Source: Riptortus pedestris (taxonomy: Eukaryota; Arthropoda; Insecta; Hemiptera; Alydidae). Taken from it: a DNA stretch of 64,000 bases. The notes beneath the pieces are model-generated. The model was not told the DNA's origin, ran no database searches, and was given only the letters and a program-made list of their open reading frames with translations. Of the stretch, positions 21,268 through 32,084 are shown in pieces. The stretch spans positions 6,386,501 through 6,450,500 of the forward strand of contig CM032230.1 in the NCBI GenBank assembly GCA_019009955.1, read 5' to 3'. The position numbers and the translations under genes were made by a program. Each line of letters opens with the position of its first letter. Position 1 is the stretch's first letter.

Positions 21268-21300
21268 GAGTGGCTTTCGAAGGCAATGTTTCATCATCAG
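21268..21300 (-). ncRNA. Hammerhead-like motif, decayed
   Basis: The minus strand carries CTGATGA, a weak stem II (GAA...UUC) and TCGAAAGCC, matching the spacing of the hammerhead core CUGAUGA...GAAA. Stem II is only three pairs and stem I is poor. The same layout occurs at 18738-18772, which points to a shared Penelope-type terminal repeat. Confidence 0.3.
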
Positions 21301-22275
21301 CTTCATTATAGATTCCATCATTATTGCTATTTTTCCGTAACGCGGTTAACCATTTGGTTGACTCTTATTCAAGGAATCTTCGGAGGATATTACTGCTTAA
21401 GGAAAACAGGGCGCGTTACATGTAGATAATATAAAGTAGTAAATAATATTGATTTTTTCCCCCGTCTCAGTTCTGTATCCCTGAAATGGGGGAGGAGTAT
21501 TTATGCAATTCTCTCGACTTGCCCCATCTTTCGATACTATCTACAGTGGAGTGGAATAGGTTATTTACAATAATTTGTTACAAAAATTACAAAATAGTTT
21601 ATCTATACACAACTGCCATATAAATTTAAAAATTAAAGTTTTATAAAAATTCCATTTATAAATAATAAATAAAATATAAGAAAACTCTTTGTAGTAATGA
21701 GAGGGGGGAAATCAATAAAGAACAAAAACAAAAAAAAATACTTAAAAAACAAATTAAGGGATTAAAGAAAATGAAAATATAATTTGAAAACATGATGTTT
21801 TATTCAAGTAATGTAATGTAAGAGATTGTTTGTACTTTATTTATTTATTATTTTCTATAATTTCCCCTCATACTATTTTATAATTTATATGACCTATAAA
21901 TGGCATAAAATCATTAGAAGAAACGAAAAGCACATTGTACATTGCAACGGAGGAAAACTTTTTATTTGTCTAAAGCTTGTACAATTCCGGATTTTCTGGT
22001 AACTCTTAACTTACAAGCATATCTCAACTTTCTTCTGTCAAATATAATTCTGGGCAGGAAATTTTGAAACTGGAGATAGTTCTGTACATGAGGTAGTTAT
22101 TGGAGTTTATGGATGACTGTCAGTAGTTCAATGGTTTTAGAAATTCTTCTATTACGTTCTAGGAAGTAAACACATCCACAAATAACAAATATGATCTTGT
22201 GTGTTAACGCAAACATAAAATAGATCAAATAAATATTTTCGCGAAAAGTCCGAAAAAAACTTAATTGTTGATTAT
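21301..22275. other. AT-rich stretch without recognised elements
   Basis: The stretch contains several homopolymer-rich patches ('aacaaaaacaaaaaaaaata' near 21722). No gene or repeat was recognised before the TA-core body that starts near 22276. Confidence 0.3.
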
Positions 22276-22680
22276 ATCGCCCATCGTATTTGCATGTAGG
22301 TACCATAGTAAATATCTCATGAAAACAATATTTGGCACTTAAACTTAAAATAAACAGGCTCATATAAAAGCTTAACGTTAATATGACATGAGTAGGAGTG
22401 AGGGATTCCAGAAGGCTGGAAACTAAAAGATTCAAATATCCTGGATAATTAAGAGGAAATATGGATATAACAACATCTTTATACAATTAATTTAGCGATA
22501 ACACTGATTTTATACTATTTTTCGACCCGACGTAGAATAACGTAGATATTTCGATTTTTCAATATTCCTGCCCTCTAACCCCTCCTCCCCCCATCTCCTC
22601 TCAGTTCGATTTTAGCCGGCAACAAACTTGATCGTTAGTGCAGCATGCAATGCTTATATGTCGAGTTTAGTAACAATAAG

Positions 22681-23191
22681 AAAAAGTCCGTCACGCAGGA
22701 GCTGCGTAAATTAAGCAGATTTCCCACGTGAAGTTTTACTCTCATCCGTTATCCGCCCGATTTTATAAAAATGCAAATATCTCGGTTAATATTCAAGATA
22801 GAGAATAAATGTATATAGCAATATTTATAGTAAATTTAATTTGCAATAAGATTGATTCTATACAATTTTTCGATCCGTCGTATAGTAACGGAAATATTTC
22901 GAATTTTAGAAAATCCTCCCCTCTAAACTCCCCCCCCTCCCACTGGTCCGATTTCAGCCGTTAACGAACTTGATCTTTCTTTTTACACAAAACGACTAAA
23001 TATCGAGTTTGGTAACGATCAAACAAAAAAAAAAAAAGAGCGGTAACAAACAAATATATATATATACAGTTTTGAACGGACCTCATTTTCGTCATCTACT
23101 AGGTAGGATCGATGGGCATTTGAAGAAAAATTTCGAAAATTCCGTCATGAGTACAACCTCAATAGCTGATTTCCCTTGAGGGAAATCTGCT
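22681..23191 (-). mobile_element. TA-core element, complete, nested in another copy
   Basis: The H-end is 'aaaaagtccgtcacgcagga' and the P-end is 'ttgagggaaatctgct'. It is a compact 511-base copy because most of the exchangeable module is deleted (it passes from 'gaagttttact' to 'atgcaaatatctcgg'). The microsatellite is only four TA units. The host copy resumes with A5 immediately after its CTGCT end, so insertion was at an A5/T5 tract and no longer target duplication is visible. Confidence 0.85.
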
Positions 23192-23215
23192 AAAAATCGT
23201 TAGAGCAGTAACAGG

Positions 23216-23216
<1 letters not shown>

Positions 23217-23282
<66 letters not shown>
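23217..23282. repeat. (TA)n microsatellite
   Basis: Pure TA in the standard slot of the outer element, between 'acaggcaaa' and 'aattttgagcggacct'. Confidence 0.95.
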
Positions 23283-23288
<6 letters not shown>

Positions 23289-23395
23289 GAGCGGACCTCA
23301 TTTTCGTCATTCTAGGTAGGATCGATGGACATTTGAGGAAATTTTTCGAAAATCTAGTGATGATTACAACCTCAATAGTTCATTTCCCTTAAAAG

Positions 23396-23918
23396 AAACG
23401 AGATGTGAACTATCGATGTGACTGAACTACTTATGATACTTAGTCAATAGATGTATCCTAAACCTGGGGGATTCCAGTCGGTAGGTACCCAGTTTTAACC
23501 TTCACCCCAAAACAGTCCAATCAGACAGACATCTCCATTCTGTGCGTCGTACCATTCTATGTGGTATTGATCTGTGGGATCTCCTCTCGTGCTTCCTCAA
23601 GGGCAGATGTGTAACAATTCCTGGTTTCGCCTAGAATCAGAGTCCTTCCCGAGCAGCCATCTCCCAGGCTGTATCGTAGGATATAGTCCGACCTTGTGCA
23701 AATCGTGACTAGTTCCAAGGATCGGCTCCTATTACTTAAAATCACTCCAGCAAGTAGCCAAATTGTTTGCAGAATATTATTTAAGGTCAGGGTGGCGTTC
23801 ATGAAGGACAAATGGTTTTAGCTCATTCAAGGAAATTAGCAATTAATATCTGTTCTGATGTCAAGAATTTTGATAAATATTATCAAACGGCCATTGATCC
23901 TAGCTCGTAGATGACATG
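23396..23918. other. No recognised feature
   Basis: The composition is less AT-rich than the surroundings. An 84-codon minus-strand frame (23557-23811) has no recognisable domain. Confidence 0.3.
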
Positions 23919-24655
23919 AAGTCCGACACTCAGGGGCTGCGTAGACTAAGAATATTTCTCTCCTGCTCATCTGGCACAATCTATTCTCCATTTTTTTGCA
24001 ATAAGAAGCTTAGGTCAGCCGGACTTCAAATTTAAACTAGTCAAGAGGTTTTTCTGTAGACAGGATTTGGATAGGCTGAAAACTTGAAAATGGAAGTATC
24101 TTGGTTAATCTTCGAGCTAGAGAAAACCTGTGTAGAATGCCAATTGTAAAAATTGAAATTTACAAAAACATTGGTTCAGTAAAATTGTTAGAACCGACTC
24201 ATAATACCCCCCCCATTAATAATAATAATCCTCCCCTTTGCCCCATAAAAAAAATCGTTCTTATGCTCAAGTCTTGTCGAAATATATTGTTTTTTTTTCG
24301 ATGCGAGATAATTTAGAACGGGGTTTATGGATTGCTGACAACAAATAAACCCAAATACTTTCTTAAAATTTTTTACTTTAATTTTAATGGAGATGTTTGG
24401 GTTCATATGAGGTTTGTAGGGCTACAATAATAAAAAAAAAAACAAAATTTGGACTGATTGGTTAAATTCAATTTGGAATAAGGTTAGCTATATATAATTG
24501 TATTATATAGTTCATTTTGAGTTGTTCTATCTAATCAAAGCCCTCCTCTCCCCAGAATCCTCGTGGACCGACTTTAACCATTAACCAATTTGATCTTTCG
24601 TTTTCAATGAAATGCTTAAATAATGAGTTTCGTAAATCAACACAACTTCTAGATC
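23919..24655 (-). mobile_element. TA-core element, strongly decayed
   Basis: The H-end at 23919 ('aagtccgacactcaggggct', 'gcgtagactaag') is followed by core words ('aggctgaaaacttgaaaatg', 'atcttggttaatcttcgag') and, near 24570, 'accgactttaaccattaacc', 'tgatctttcg' and 'aatgagtttcgtaa'. It has no microsatellite and no P-end. Confidence 0.6.
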
Positions 24656-25050
24656 TATACCATGGAAATATATGTTGCTTATTTAATTAGCTAAATTACT
24701 ATTATTTGGTCCTACAGCTAACAACAGGTAAATGAATATGGTCCCGGTTTTTTTGGTTTTTAGAGAACTCCAATAAAAGCCGACATGAAATAAAAATGAG
24801 TTCAGCTACATTTTTCAGTATCCTTAAGGAAAGCAGATTGTAGTTTGAGGTAACTTTTGGAACATGCATTACGATCGGGGCCTACCTGTTGAATAGAGAA
24901 GCGTGGAGTTGTCCATGAACGAGAAAAGGCGGGAAATACAGAGATAAGATAAGACTGATGAGCAGATTCCCATTGTAATTGTAATTAACGGAATAAATCC
25001 CTCGGGTATGTCCCTGTAATGTCAACCTCAGGAACATTCTCTATATGATG
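24656..25050. other. No recognised feature
   Basis: Short AT-rich interval between two TA-core copies. No gene signal. Confidence 0.3.
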
Positions 25051-25656
25051 GAAACTCCATCACGCAGGTTACTGTGTAAACTAAGAGCATTTCCTTAGTA
25101 CTGGAATGGCACACTGCTGATCTCTTCTAACCATATATTTCTATTTCTAAGCGAAACCCAGATGGTTGGCGGGGGATTTACTGGACGCTTAAAACTACAA
25201 AGTATGACTAGCTCGCTTCGTATTTGAATTTCGGGAAAATGTATAGAACAATTGTAAAGCATCAATCGTTTAACAAGACTCATAATAACGGAGATATTGC
25301 CGAATCGACCTTATAATCTTCCCCCACAAGTGGTGGGGAACCTTCAGCCATTAACGGTTGGACTTAAGTGTTCCATGAAACGGTCAAATATCGAGTAAGG
25401 TATAGATCAAATAAACATGTTAGGACGTAAATTCTTACGCTATCACAACTTATTTGCATTTATCTCACACTGCGAAGTCCAATTAAAACAATATTTGCTA
25501 TTTAAGCATCAAATAAAGTGGATCATGAATTAACAACTTATTGTTAATACGAAATGAGTAGAAGTGGGGGTTTATTAAAGCTGAAAGTTGAATTATGTAA
25601 ATATCATTGTTAACATTCAGGATAGTAAACTATCCATTCTAAACAAGAGACTAAAA

Positions 25657-25729
25657 AAGGATCAATAAGAAGGCCAAGTCCTCTACTGTTTTTAAAACAT
25701 TAGAGGACTTGGCCTTTTTATTGATCCTT
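25657..25729. repeat. 29-bp perfect-type hairpin with 15-base loop
   Basis: Arm 25657-25685 starts aaggatcaataagaaggcc. Arm 25701-25729 reverse complements to aaggatcaataaaaaggcc. The arms match at 28 of 29 positions. Near copies of 'aagagactaaa' flank the insert (25645 and 25752), suggesting a target duplication of about 10 bases around a ~100-base insertion. The shape resembles a pre-miRNA or shRNA-like stem, but one genomic copy gives no evidence of expression. Confidence 0.7.
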
Positions 25730-25917
25730 ATCAATTGTCATATTCCAGAGATAAGAGACTAAATGAATAAGACTTTGCATTTGAAATAATATTGGTTATG
25801 TACAATTTATTTTATTCAATTTATAATAACAGAGATATTTCAAATTTTCGAAATCCCCTGTCAAACCACCTTCCCACTGGTCCGATTTCAACCGTTAACG
25901 AACTTGATCTTTCTTTT

Positions 25918-26037
25918 AGCAGATTTTCCTTAAGGGAAATCAGCTATTGAGGTCGTACTCATGAGGCGAATTTCGAAAAATTTCTTCAAATGTCCATCGA
26001 TCCTACCCAGGAGATGACGAAAATGAGTTCAGTTCAA

Positions 26038-26101
<64 letters not shown>

Positions 26102-26647
26102 CTGTTAACGCTCTAGCGGTCGCAATTTTTGTTTGATCTTTACCAAACTCGGTATTTAATCGTTTTATGTAAAAAGGAAGATCAAGTTCGTTAATGGCTG
26201 AAATCGGACCAGTGGGAGGGGGGGGTTTAGAGGGGGGGATTTTTGAAAATTCAAAATATCTCCCCGGATCGAAAAATTATATTGAGTAATTCTTATTGCA
26301 AATTAAATTTACTATAAATATTGTTCTATACATTTATTCTGTATCTTGAATATTAACCGAGATATTTGCATTTGTATTCTGCGTGTGGTCACCAGTAGGC
26401 TATGTTCGGACTTTCCGCCGAGAGCTCTGGTGGCCGTTTCTATAACTATTCGTCCCTCGTGAATAGGTTTAGAGGTTAGGTTAACTGTTTTTTCGGGCTA
26501 GGAACTACTGGGTTATTATGCCCTAAATAATGTTTTAGGTTTAGAGGTTTCTTACTACTACAGTTGTAATTAGGCAGATTTATCTATTGTAAAACTTCTC
26601 GTGGGAAATCTGCTAAGTTTACGCAGCCCTTGCGTGACGGACTTTTT
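25918..26647 (+). mobile_element. Reference copy of the TA-core element, Helentron/DINE-like
   Basis: This is the clearest complete copy (about 730 bases). In order it has: the P-end palindrome (AGCAGATTT...), a P-side module ('ctcatgaggcgaatttcg', 'gatcctacccaggagatgac', 'aatgagttcagtt'), (TA)n at 26041-26097, and 'gctctagcggtcgcaatttt'. Next comes one core with 'atggctgaaatcggaccag' and a G-rich tract, then the module with 'agctctggtggccgtttc' and 'tcttactactacagttg'. It ends with the subterminal repeat 'gggaaatctgctaagttt' and the hairpin ACGCAG-CCC-TTGCGT with GACGGACTTTTT. It interrupts another copy within TTTCTTTTT and leaves no longer duplication. Terminal hairpin, subterminal repeats, internal microsatellite and T-tract insertion match DINE-1/HINE architecture. 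No ORF is present. Confidence 0.75.
26041..26097. repeat. (TA)n microsatellite
   Basis: Pure TA core of the nested element, between 'cagttcaaatt' and 'tgtctgttaacgctct'. Confidence 0.95.
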
Positions 26648-26879
26648 CATATAACGATTAAATATCGAGGTTTGGGATATGGGGGGTGTCAAAACTAAAT
26701 TGCCACCCGTAGAGCGTTAATAAACAAATATATATACATATATATGAGTGTGTGAGTGTGTGTGTGTTAGTGTAATTTTTAACAAACCTCATTTTCGTCG
26801 TCCACTGGGAAGAATGGATGGATGTTTAAAGAAATTTTCTTTAAATCGCGTCATGAGTAGATGATAGTGATATTTTATA

Positions 26880-26883
<4 letters not shown>

Positions 26884-26923
<40 letters not shown>
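26884..26923. repeat. (TA)n microsatellite outside the usual slot
   Basis: A TA run following 'gatattttatatgc', just past the P-side of the outer copy at 25051-26884. Confidence 0.9.
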
Positions 26924-26928
<5 letters not shown>

Positions 26929-27915
26929 CATGTAGACATGTTATAATGAAATGAATGAAACGGCGTATATCCCTACAGTAAATTCGCTATAATAAAATAA
27001 TACCTTTCCGCAATACATTTAAGTTATAGCATACTGTTAATTCATTGCATAACTTATGCAACTGTGATACGTAATGAAAGTTATTTGTGTCCATACATAA
27101 TTAACTGGATCAGGTTATTGAAATAACCGTTCAGAAAGTTTTCAGCCTTCACAATAACCTTGGCATTTGAAACAATTATTCAGTTCTAAAAAGATTTTCT
27201 TTTTCTTTTATGCATTGGATTAAGTCTATATTCTGAATAGCAATTAAATTTTATTTTATTTTCTGTAGCCACTGCACGGAGGAAAATCAGGTTCCTGCTG
27301 GTCAGACATGCAACCAATCATGTTTTCCTTGAGGCGAATACTTCCTGAGAGGGGTTTCTCCAAATTATAGTTCGTTAGTTGAAATTGAAACGATAGTTAT
27401 CACACAAATCTTGAAAATATGTTTATCAAATTGAACCATAAATAAATTCTGGACGATATCTACAATCCTATAATGGATAACATGAAAATGTAATTTTTTA
27501 TCGTTGGGGTTTACTCAAGCCTAAAAATGCGAAAATAAATACATATATTAATTTTCGATATAAATAAAAATGTCTACTAAACAAATTACATAAACCGTCT
27601 CTAATCACAACTAAGCTTTTTTCGACCTAGTCCATATGTACCAAAATATACAGGAAGAATATACAATGAAAATAATCCCACATTTTCGAGTTCCACAAAA
27701 ATCTGAGGTAAATTATTACTGTCAACAAAGATGAGTACTTCACATTTTAGCAGGCTTCCCTTAAAATATATAAATATAATAATAATGAGGAGAAAAAGTG
27801 GTAAAAATATATAATCAAAGTAATAATATAAAAAGATAATTACGGAGCATAAATGTGTCTATTTATTATTAGTCTACTATTCCGAACACAGATTTTGGCT
27901 CCTCGCAATTTTTTT
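26924..27915. other. About 1 kb without a recognised element
   Basis: AT-rich. A few words near 27500-27700 ('ttactcaagcctaaaaatgc', 'ttttcgacctagtcc') faintly recall the TA-core core. No coding signal or structured RNA is visible. Confidence 0.3.
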
Positions 27916-27920
27916 TAAAA

Positions 27921-27968
27921 AACGCTCAGCGCTTTAAGGAATTTCCATTCCCATCATCAGAGCGTCAG
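27921..27968 (-). ncRNA. Hammerhead-like motif with stem I preserved
   Basis: The minus strand reads CTGATGA, a stem II of GGAAU paired with AUUCC, then TTAAAGCGCT where GAAAGCGCT would be expected. ACGCTC on one side and GAGCGT on the other can form stem I. The GAAA box has lost its G and the cleavage-site base is unfavourable, so it is unlikely to cleave. It is the third copy of this layout in the window (also 18738 and 21268). Confidence 0.35.
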
Positions 27969-28034
27969 TGAGTAGGACGTGCTTACAGGGATGCTGGACT
28001 GAAATCTGCCGATGCACTCAGCTCTAATGCTATA

Positions 28035-28112
28035 TATCTGACGTAGATAACCCGTCCCAATTAGCCATAGCTAATTGAGCAACTAGCAAAAAATGGGCGT
28101 CATTAAATAATA
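28035..28112 (+). mobile_element. SINE 3' fragment
   Basis: 'gtagataacccgtcccaatt', 'agccatagc' and 'aaaaaatgggcgtcatt' followed by 'aaataataa' are the 3' quarter of the window's SINE, with a short internal duplication. Confidence 0.7.
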
Positions 28113-28210
28113 AGTTGTGACGAGCCACAAAACTGTGTTCTGATTAACCTGATTCCCTATCAGCAGAAAATAAAAATAACTGAACTATAATAGGCTTAGG
28201 CAAGAGTGAT

Positions 28211-28797
28211 AAAAAGTCCGTCACGCAAGGGATGCGTAAACTAAACTGATTTCCCAATTGCTGGAATTACGCGCAGGTGATCTCACGCACCACATATTCT
28301 CTATTTATAAGTAAAACCCCGGTGACTAGAGGAGGGGGGGGTGGGCTTACTGAAGGTAGAAAACAAGAAAATACGAATAACTCGCTTAATATTTAATGTA
28401 AATGCATTATAGATATGATGTGCAACATCAATTGTTTAACAACATAGTTTCTATAACATTTTATGATCCGACGTATAATGATGAAGATATTCAGAATTTA
28501 AATACCGCCCTTCTTCTAAAATCCCACTATTCCAAGGAATAACAATTACGATGTATTCTGTTTACAGAAACTATTAAATATTGAGTATGGTATACATCAT
28601 TTAAATATTATCGAGAAAAGAACGCTAAATCATAATTGAAGGTGTCATCACAAAACGTATTGGCATGCATCTCACAAATACAATTTTTTTCGGACCTCAT
28701 TTCCGTCATCTCCTAGGTAGGATCGATGATTTGAGGTGGACATTTTCGAAAATCGAATCATGAGTACAACCTCAATAGCTGATTTTCTAAATCTGCT
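28211..28797 (-). mobile_element. TA-core element with only the first core unit
   Basis: The H-end is 'aaaaagtccgtcacgcaagg'. The module with 'ttacgcgcaggtgatctc' and a core with 'acaagaaaatacgaataac' follow. The sequence then jumps at about 28680 from 'gcatgcatctcacaaatac' straight to 'cggacctcatttccgtcatc' and the P-end at 28797. The second core and the microsatellite are deleted. Confidence 0.8.
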
Positions 28798-29554
28798 AAT
28801 AGGAATATCCATTCGTCACTATCATCCATGAGGGAAAAAAAGTGTTGAAGGAAGAATACACGCAAGTATGTTGTGTGATAAGTTTTAGCAATTAAGATTT
28901 TATTTGATTACTTGAAAATGTCTGTTTGGTCTATATCATATTCGATACATTTAGAAATCTACGCTGAAAGGATATGAGCAGTGGGTCATAACACGTGAGT
29001 AATCTGATTAATTGACGCAGCCCCTGCGTGACGGAGTCTTAAATTAGTGTTCAAATGAATGTTATAGCTTTTGAAATGCTTAGCTCAGGCATCCTCCATG
29101 GAGCTGATCAGACATAATGTTCTTGGAGTGGTAATACCTCGTTGGACGGGAGCCGATGCAAATGTAACAGCTGATGCCTTTCACTTGTCAAGGCGATGGT
29201 CCTAAGCCTTGCCAGACAGCTAGGTCGCCTTCTTGGGCTACTTGCACATCCACGTCATAAACATTTAATTTCCCTCTTAATATCACCTCCTTTCTTCAAG
29301 GACCTAAAGATTTATATCCTTGCGTATTTCACTTTCATCTTGAGATTCCCTTTCAGTGAAATCCTGTCTTTATCAATAAATTTCGTTTTATAAAATCAGG
29401 AATGAGCACCTTTAGAAACTGGAATAGAAAATGGCGGAAGGTTTCTTCCGTATTATGCAGTCATAGACGAACCGGGTTAAGGACAGTTAAAAGTTTTAGG
29501 GGGATGAACTAAATCTGCTGGAAAAGCTGATTTTCAGAAATCTTCAAATTTCCT
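28798..29554. other. Mostly unrecognised, with one H-end scrap
   Basis: At 29003-29040 'attgacgcagcccctgcg' and 'tgacggagtctt' form an intact hairpin end of the TA-core family, in plus orientation, with no body attached. The rest shows no element. A 65-codon frame at 29196-29393 has no domain. Confidence 0.4.
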
Positions 29555-30465
29555 TGGACTTTAACCTGTTGATGACAAACATTTCGTATTTTCAAGTATC
29601 TCACATAGTAAAGGTTCTTTGGATACCATATTTGACATTTAAGCTACGATGTATGCTCGTATATTGGCCATTTTTGTTAGTGGCGTTTTCTAAAGACTGC
29701 AAAATGCAAATATCTCGGTTAATATTCGAGTTAGACGCACAAAACACATCACCACACGCAGTTTTCAACCAGATTCGTTGTGTGCAAAGCTAATGAATGA
29801 CGAAGAGCTCATCTCTTCTCACAGTATGATTCTATTTTTAGCAAAAACCCGATGACTAGAAGCAAGGGTTAACTTAACACTGAATACAAGAAAGTACGAA
29901 TAGCTCGCTTAGAATTTGAGTCACGGAAATATGTGAAAAACAACAATTGTGGAGCATCAATAGATTGACGTAGTTGGTTCTAAAACATTTTTCAATAATG
30001 GAGATATTTTCGGTGCACCCCTTTTCCTGGCCCAATTTCAGCTATTAACGGCAATGGCTATTAGTGCTAATTATGAAATGTCGGATAGTATAGATCAAAT
30101 AAATATTCTCCAGTAAAGGACTTAAAATCTTAATTCATAACGCCATAACACATTGCATTAGCATGCATAATTTAATTTAAGCTTCGAATAAAGTAGTTCA
30201 TAATATAACAGATTATTGTTAACATGACAAGAGTGGGAGTGGGGGTTTACTGAAGGCTGAAAACTAAAAGAAATGCATATATCATCGTTAATATTCGGAT
30301 AGATGGAAAATGTATACAAAAACATTTATAGAACATTACATTTTCAATAAGATTGATTATATACCAAATTTCCGATTCATAATAACAAAGATGTTTTAAA
30401 TTTTCCTCCCCACCCCCCAAAACTCTTGGCATTTTAATTGAATCAGCCGGCATATTATATTTAAC
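29555..30465 (-). mobile_element. TA-core bodies without ends
   Basis: A piece of the second core type (29570-29740: 'cagtgctc'-less variant with 'tctcacatagtaaaggttc', 'aaatgcaaatatctcgg') is followed by a first core (29805-30110) and a second core (30170-30430). No hairpin, microsatellite or palindrome is present. This suggests a partial duplication or deletion at both ends. Confidence 0.6.
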
Positions 30466-30912
30466 CCCGGCTCTAAAATATTTGTTATTTCTTAGTTTTA
30501 GTGTTATACCTAGGAAAATAATTTCAAAATTCTTGTTACTTCTCTTAGTTTCTAGGAAAATTATTGATGTCTTAACGTATGAGACACAATAATTAGTAAT
30601 TTAAATAAGCCCTGGGTGTATTAGCATTGTAAATGCCCAGGAGGACGAAAAGTATGCCTGTTAAAAATAATAAAGAGGGTTTAGTGAGGCTTGGAAATCT
30701 TCTTTTGGCTTAAATACTTCTATTGATCTCAGTAAGGATAAGCTACAATTACATTTATTTTTGTTAATCTGTATAAATGACACTCTAAATTATATCTGAT
30801 TTCAAACTTACTTTTAGTGGTCATAATTTCAGCGAGTCTGTGTTTCAGACCATTCTAAGAACAATGACTTCAAAATTAAAAATCTTGTCCGTCCACCCAT
30901 TTATTACTGAAA
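30466..30912. other. No recognised feature
   Basis: AT-rich interval. Short frames only. Confidence 0.3.
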
Positions 30913-31430
30913 CACTCAAAAAGTCCGTCACGCAGAGGCTGCGTAAACTAAGCAGATTTCCCACGTGAAGTTTTACAATAGAGAAATCTGCAAACTGGAA
31001 ATACAAGCCCACCATGAATAAATACGAACGGTAATAAGAAAACATTCAGTTAATTTTAATAAATTCCCAACTGAAACGGCTTTTGAATTGTAAAAATAAT
31101 TTACATTTTAATAACTCAAATTTTAGTAGTACAAGAACTAAAGAAGGGGGGGGGGCGATCTAATCCGAACTATACCCTATCACAGACTTCATAAAAATGT
31201 TAATATTCAATATAGAGAATAAATGTATATAACAATATTTATAGTAAATTTAATTTCCAATAAGATTAGTTCTATACAATTTTTCGATCCGATGCATAAT
31301 AACGGAGATATTTCGAATATCCCCCTCTAAACCTCCCCTCCCTCCCACTGGTCCGATTTCAGCTGTTAACGAACTTGATTTTCCTTGTTACATGAAATGA
31401 TTAAATACCGAGTTTGGTGACGATTAAACA
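30913..31430 (-). mobile_element. TA-core element interrupted at its A tract
   Basis: The H-end is 'aaaaagtccgtcacgcagag', followed by a module with 'ttagtagtacaagaactaaa' and one core ending 'gagtttggtgacgattaaac'. At that A tract a second complete copy begins (31431). The expected continuation after 32084 is not clearly recognisable ('aaaatggccctaacg' is at best a decayed match), so this copy may simply be truncated there. Confidence 0.7.
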
Positions 31431-31918
31431 AAAAGTCCGTCACGTAGGGGCTGCGTAAACTAAGCAGATTTCCCATGTGAAGTTTTACAATAGAGAAATC
31501 TGCCTAATAACAACAGTAGTAATGAATCTCTAAACCTATTCACGAGGGACGATTAGTGACGAAAACGGCCGCCCTAGCTCTCGGCGGAATGTCCCGAACA
31601 TAGCCGAATCCTGCCGACCACATACACAATACAAATGCAAATATCTCGGTTAATATTGAAGATAGAGAATAAATCTATAAAACAATATTTATAGTAAATT
31701 TAATTTGCTATAAGATTGGTTCTATACAATTTCTTGATCCGACGTATGGTAACGGAGATATTTCGAATTTTCAAAAAACCTCCCTTCTAAACCCCACCTC
31801 CCACTCGTCCGATTTCAGCCGTTAACGAACTTGATCTTTCTTTTTACATAAAACGACTAAATATCGAGTTTGGTAACGATTAAATAATAATTGCGACCGC
31901 TAGAGTGGTAACAGACAA

Positions 31919-31960
<42 letters not shown>

Positions 31961-32084
31961 AGTTTTGAACGGACCTCATTTTCGTCATCTCCTAGGTAGG
32001 ATCGATGGACATTTGAAGAAATTTTTCGAAAATTGCGTCATGAGTACGACCTCAATAGCCCATTTCCCTTAAGAGAAATCTGCT
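31431..32084 (-). mobile_element. TA-core element, complete short form
   Basis: The H-end is 'aaaagtccgtcacgtagggg'. The module ('taataacaacagtagtaatg', 'acggccgccctagctctc'), one core, 'gcgaccgctagagtggtaac', a TA-plus-TG microsatellite (31919-31960) and an intact P-side ending 'aagagaaatctgct' are all present in order. It is close in sequence to 25918-26647 and 57034-57814, so it is among the younger copies. Confidence 0.87.

Larger units (their letters stand above)
22276..23395 (-). mobile_element. TA-core element that received a second copy
   Basis: The left part (22276-22680) carries the module with 'tgaaaacaatatttggcact' and a core ending 'tcgagtttagtaacaataag'. The sequence then breaks at the start of a complete second copy (22681-23191). 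It resumes at 23192 with 'aaaaatcgttagagcagtaa', the expected continuation. A long (TA)n (23217-23282) and the P-side to about 23395 complete it. Excising 22681-23191 restores a contiguous element. Confidence 0.8.
25051..26884 (-). mobile_element. TA-core element, long form, host of a nested copy and of a hairpin insertion
   Basis: The H-end is at 25051 ('aaactccatcacgcagg', decayed). It has two core units (about 25150-25410 and 25560-25917). The second is broken by a ~100-base insertion containing a perfect-looking hairpin (25657-25729) and then by a full nested element (25918-26647) placed inside 'gatctttctttttacataa'. Beyond it the core resumes ('cgattaaatatcgaggttt'), followed by a short TA/TG microsatellite and a P-side up to about 26865. 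Confidence 0.75.

Noticed and set aside
22097..22486. 129-codon minus-strand frame with hydrophobic stretches, reminiscent of an insect gustatory or olfactory receptor
   Set aside because: Its C-proximal coordinates overlap TA-core family sequence (22290-22486), and hydrophobic translations are expected from AT-rich DNA. No receptor signature motif was found.
24950..24975. 'actgatgagcagattccc' as a hammerhead core
   Set aside because: CUGAUGAG is present but no GAAA box or pairing stems follow at a suitable distance.
25917..25918. Tail-to-tail junction read as an inverted duplication of TA-core elements
   Set aside because: The left-hand copy resumes beyond 26647, so the arrangement is a nested insertion, not an inverted duplication.
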